Origin: Deltaproteobacteria bacterium
GTDB taxonomy: Bacteria > Desulfobacterota > Desulfuromonadia > Geobacterales > Pseudopelobacteraceae
Length of the DNA stretch: 64,000 nucleotides
Direction: 5' to 3'
Assembly (NCBI GenBank): GCA_016182975.1
Contig: JACPFJ010000025.1
Span: 60,697 to 124,696, forward strand
Both the position numbers and the translations under genes were made by a program. Below, piece by piece: positions 63,266 to 64,000 of this stretch (the first letter of the stretch is position 1; each line of letters starts with the position of its first letter). The notes under the pieces are model-generated. The model saw only the letters and a list, made by a program, of their open reading frames with translations. It was not told the DNA's origin and did no database searches.

Positions 63266-63372
63266 GTTATGTATGATAGTGAATATAATTCACTTAATCA
63301 AGGTGAAAGTGAACGTTCAGGTGTTTGCTTTGTTGCCTTAACGGCCGGTGGGGATGAGTATCAAGGAGAAAT

Positions 63373-63427
63373 TAGGGACACTCTCCAGTTTTCTCATACT
63401 CACTGAATAATACGGGGAGTGTCCTTA
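63373..63427. repeat. Long-armed palindrome (AGGGACACTC type)
   Basis: TAGGGACACTCTCC (63373-63386) pairs with GGGGAGTGTCCTTA (63414-63427) with two mismatches around a 27-base loop. It stands in non-coding DNA and looks like a REP-type unit, with a sequence different from the RayT-flanking repeat and from the palindrome at 37285-37343. Confidence 0.7.
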
Positions 63428-63703
63428 GTTTCCCACAGCCCATCCCAATAAGGTCTTTATGTTGAGGCTGACAGGTGATAGCAGATCTTTTAATTTCATT
63501 TTGCCTCTGATTATTGTCCGCATCCAACGGTTTGGCAGAATAGCGGCGGTTTTTGGCCGCTGATTCTGTCTGGTTGGACCCTCGCACTTTACATTTGTCT
63601 CGTGTCAAGGGCAGACCCCTCTGAGTTTCACTGCTCAAAATCTATTCTCCTCTTTTTGTTAAACGGCTTGTGGGGTCTGCTGCTCGACAGCAACACCCCA
63701 TGG

Positions 63704-63871
63704 TTATGTGTTGCCTTCACCATGAAGAAAGTAATTCCTGTTATTGTGCTCATCTTCACTGGCTAGCATGTGAATAAAACCATTGCTTACAGCGTCAGAC
63801 CGATCGATTAAATCTACTAGCAGGCGTAAATTCTCAGCTTGAACCTCGTCGAGGTTTGCTTTTATTGAGCC
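63704..63871 (-). pseudogene. Possible gene remnant (5' end missing)
   Basis: A frame open between an upstream TGA (63872-63874) and TAA (63704-63706) reads IKANLDEVQAENLRLLVDLI, then DRSDAVSNGFIHMLASEDEH and a short tail. It looks protein-like but has no start codon near its 5' end. The first ATG would give only ~21 residues. It is probably the tail of a lost gene; the family is not recognised. No other coding is seen in 63428-63987. Confidence 0.35.
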
Positions 63872-63872
63872 T

Positions 63873-63902
63873 CATAAAACCCCGTCCTGTGGGCGGGGTC
63901 AG
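63873..63902 (-). terminator. Hairpin terminator reading leftward
   Basis: On the minus strand GACCCCGCC pairs with GGACGGGG around CACA, followed by TTTTAT. It points away from the gene that starts at 63988, so it would end a leftward transcript from beyond the window or serve as a mobile-element boundary. Confidence 0.6.
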
Positions 63903-63987
63903 CGTCCGTTGGCTTTGCCTGTAAATTGCCCATCTGCTACACCTAGGCTTGAGTTGTCCCCACAATTCAAGTTGAAAGGAGCAGCAG

Positions 63988-64000
63988 ATGAGCAGGTTTC
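63988..64000 (+). CDS. Start of a further gene (truncated by window end)
   Basis: ATG at 63988 is preceded by GAAAGGAGCAGCAG, a strong ribosome-binding site, and begins MSRF. Only four complete codons are in the window, so no identity can be given. Confidence 0.6.

Noticed and set aside
63372..63638. 88-codon minus-strand frame
   Set aside because: It runs through the AGGGACACTC palindrome, and its composition is not protein-like.

Overview
The window reads as chromosomal DNA of a Geobacter/Pelobacter-type bacterium (Geobacterales, Desulfuromonadia). The grounds are the gene order queA-tgt-yajC-secD-secF, a very short type IVa pilin (PilA) with its partner gene and a PilR-type regulator next to it, two DUF5666 lipoproteins around a DUF6502 gene, a DUF4388 protein beside a PilT-type ATPase, and bacteriohemerythrin, ferritin-like and multicopper proteins. 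Base composition is high G+C in the housekeeping blocks and clearly lower around 36.4-41.9 kb and 62.5-64 kb. I cannot fix the species from this sequence, and I see no rRNA, tRNA or CRISPR array.

Layout. 0-9 kb: end of a SpoIID/LytB-domain gene, queuosine genes queA and tgt, the Sec accessory genes yajC-secD-secF, a TPR protein, recJ and a cation-efflux gene. 9-14.4 kb: an unknown small protein, bacteriohemerythrin, hrpB and pgi. 14.4-18.4 kb: a leftward DUF5666-DUF6502-DUF5666 operon. 18.6-22.2 kb: eno and a PAS-GGDEF-EAL protein. 22.3-32.1 kb: a MacAB-like efflux system, pilR, a sigma-54-type promoter, pilA with its partner, and a four-gene block (TMTC-like glycosyltransferase, ABC permease, TPR protein, ABC ATPase). 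32-36.4 kb: metG, ricT-type gene, holB, tmk. 36.4-41.9 kb: a small accessory island with a toxin-antitoxin pair, palindromic repeats, glycerate kinase, a RayT transposase between inverted repeats, an IS4-family remnant, two unknown genes and a frameshifted conserved gene. 42-48.7 kb: rnc, radical SAM, M42 peptidase, sugar dehydrogenase, lipoprotein, unknown gene, pilT-like gene. 48.7-54 kb: DUF4388, ferritin-like and multicopper oxidase genes. 54-57.6 kb: small proteins, a decayed HD-GYP gene, DUF309, PilZ-like and response-regulator genes. 57.7-62.5 kb: DCC thioredoxin-like plus lipase maturation factor, NfeD plus slipin, AcpH-like. 62.5-64 kb: DUF4160/DUF2442-HTH pair, a palindrome, remnants, and the start of a further gene.

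The most interesting region is 22.3-32.1 kb. A PilR-type regulator sits next to an ABC efflux operon instead of its usual PilS partner. A well-spaced -24/-12 promoter lies ahead of pilA, whose mature product has nine aromatic residues in 59. Behind it come a membrane glycosyltransferase and an ABC exporter that resembles the Geobacter xap polysaccharide/cytochrome-anchoring locus. This suggests a coordinated pilus, glycan and extracellular-matrix system, but that is inference.

The window also holds several families of inverted-repeat DNA. There are three copies of an element ending in an AACGCAAAGACGC-type arm (12.7, 18.5 and 61 kb), a RayT gene flanked by its own inverted repeats and abutting a truncated transposase, two other long-armed palindromes, and a cluster of ACATGTA repeats that overlaps the end of a frameshifted gene.
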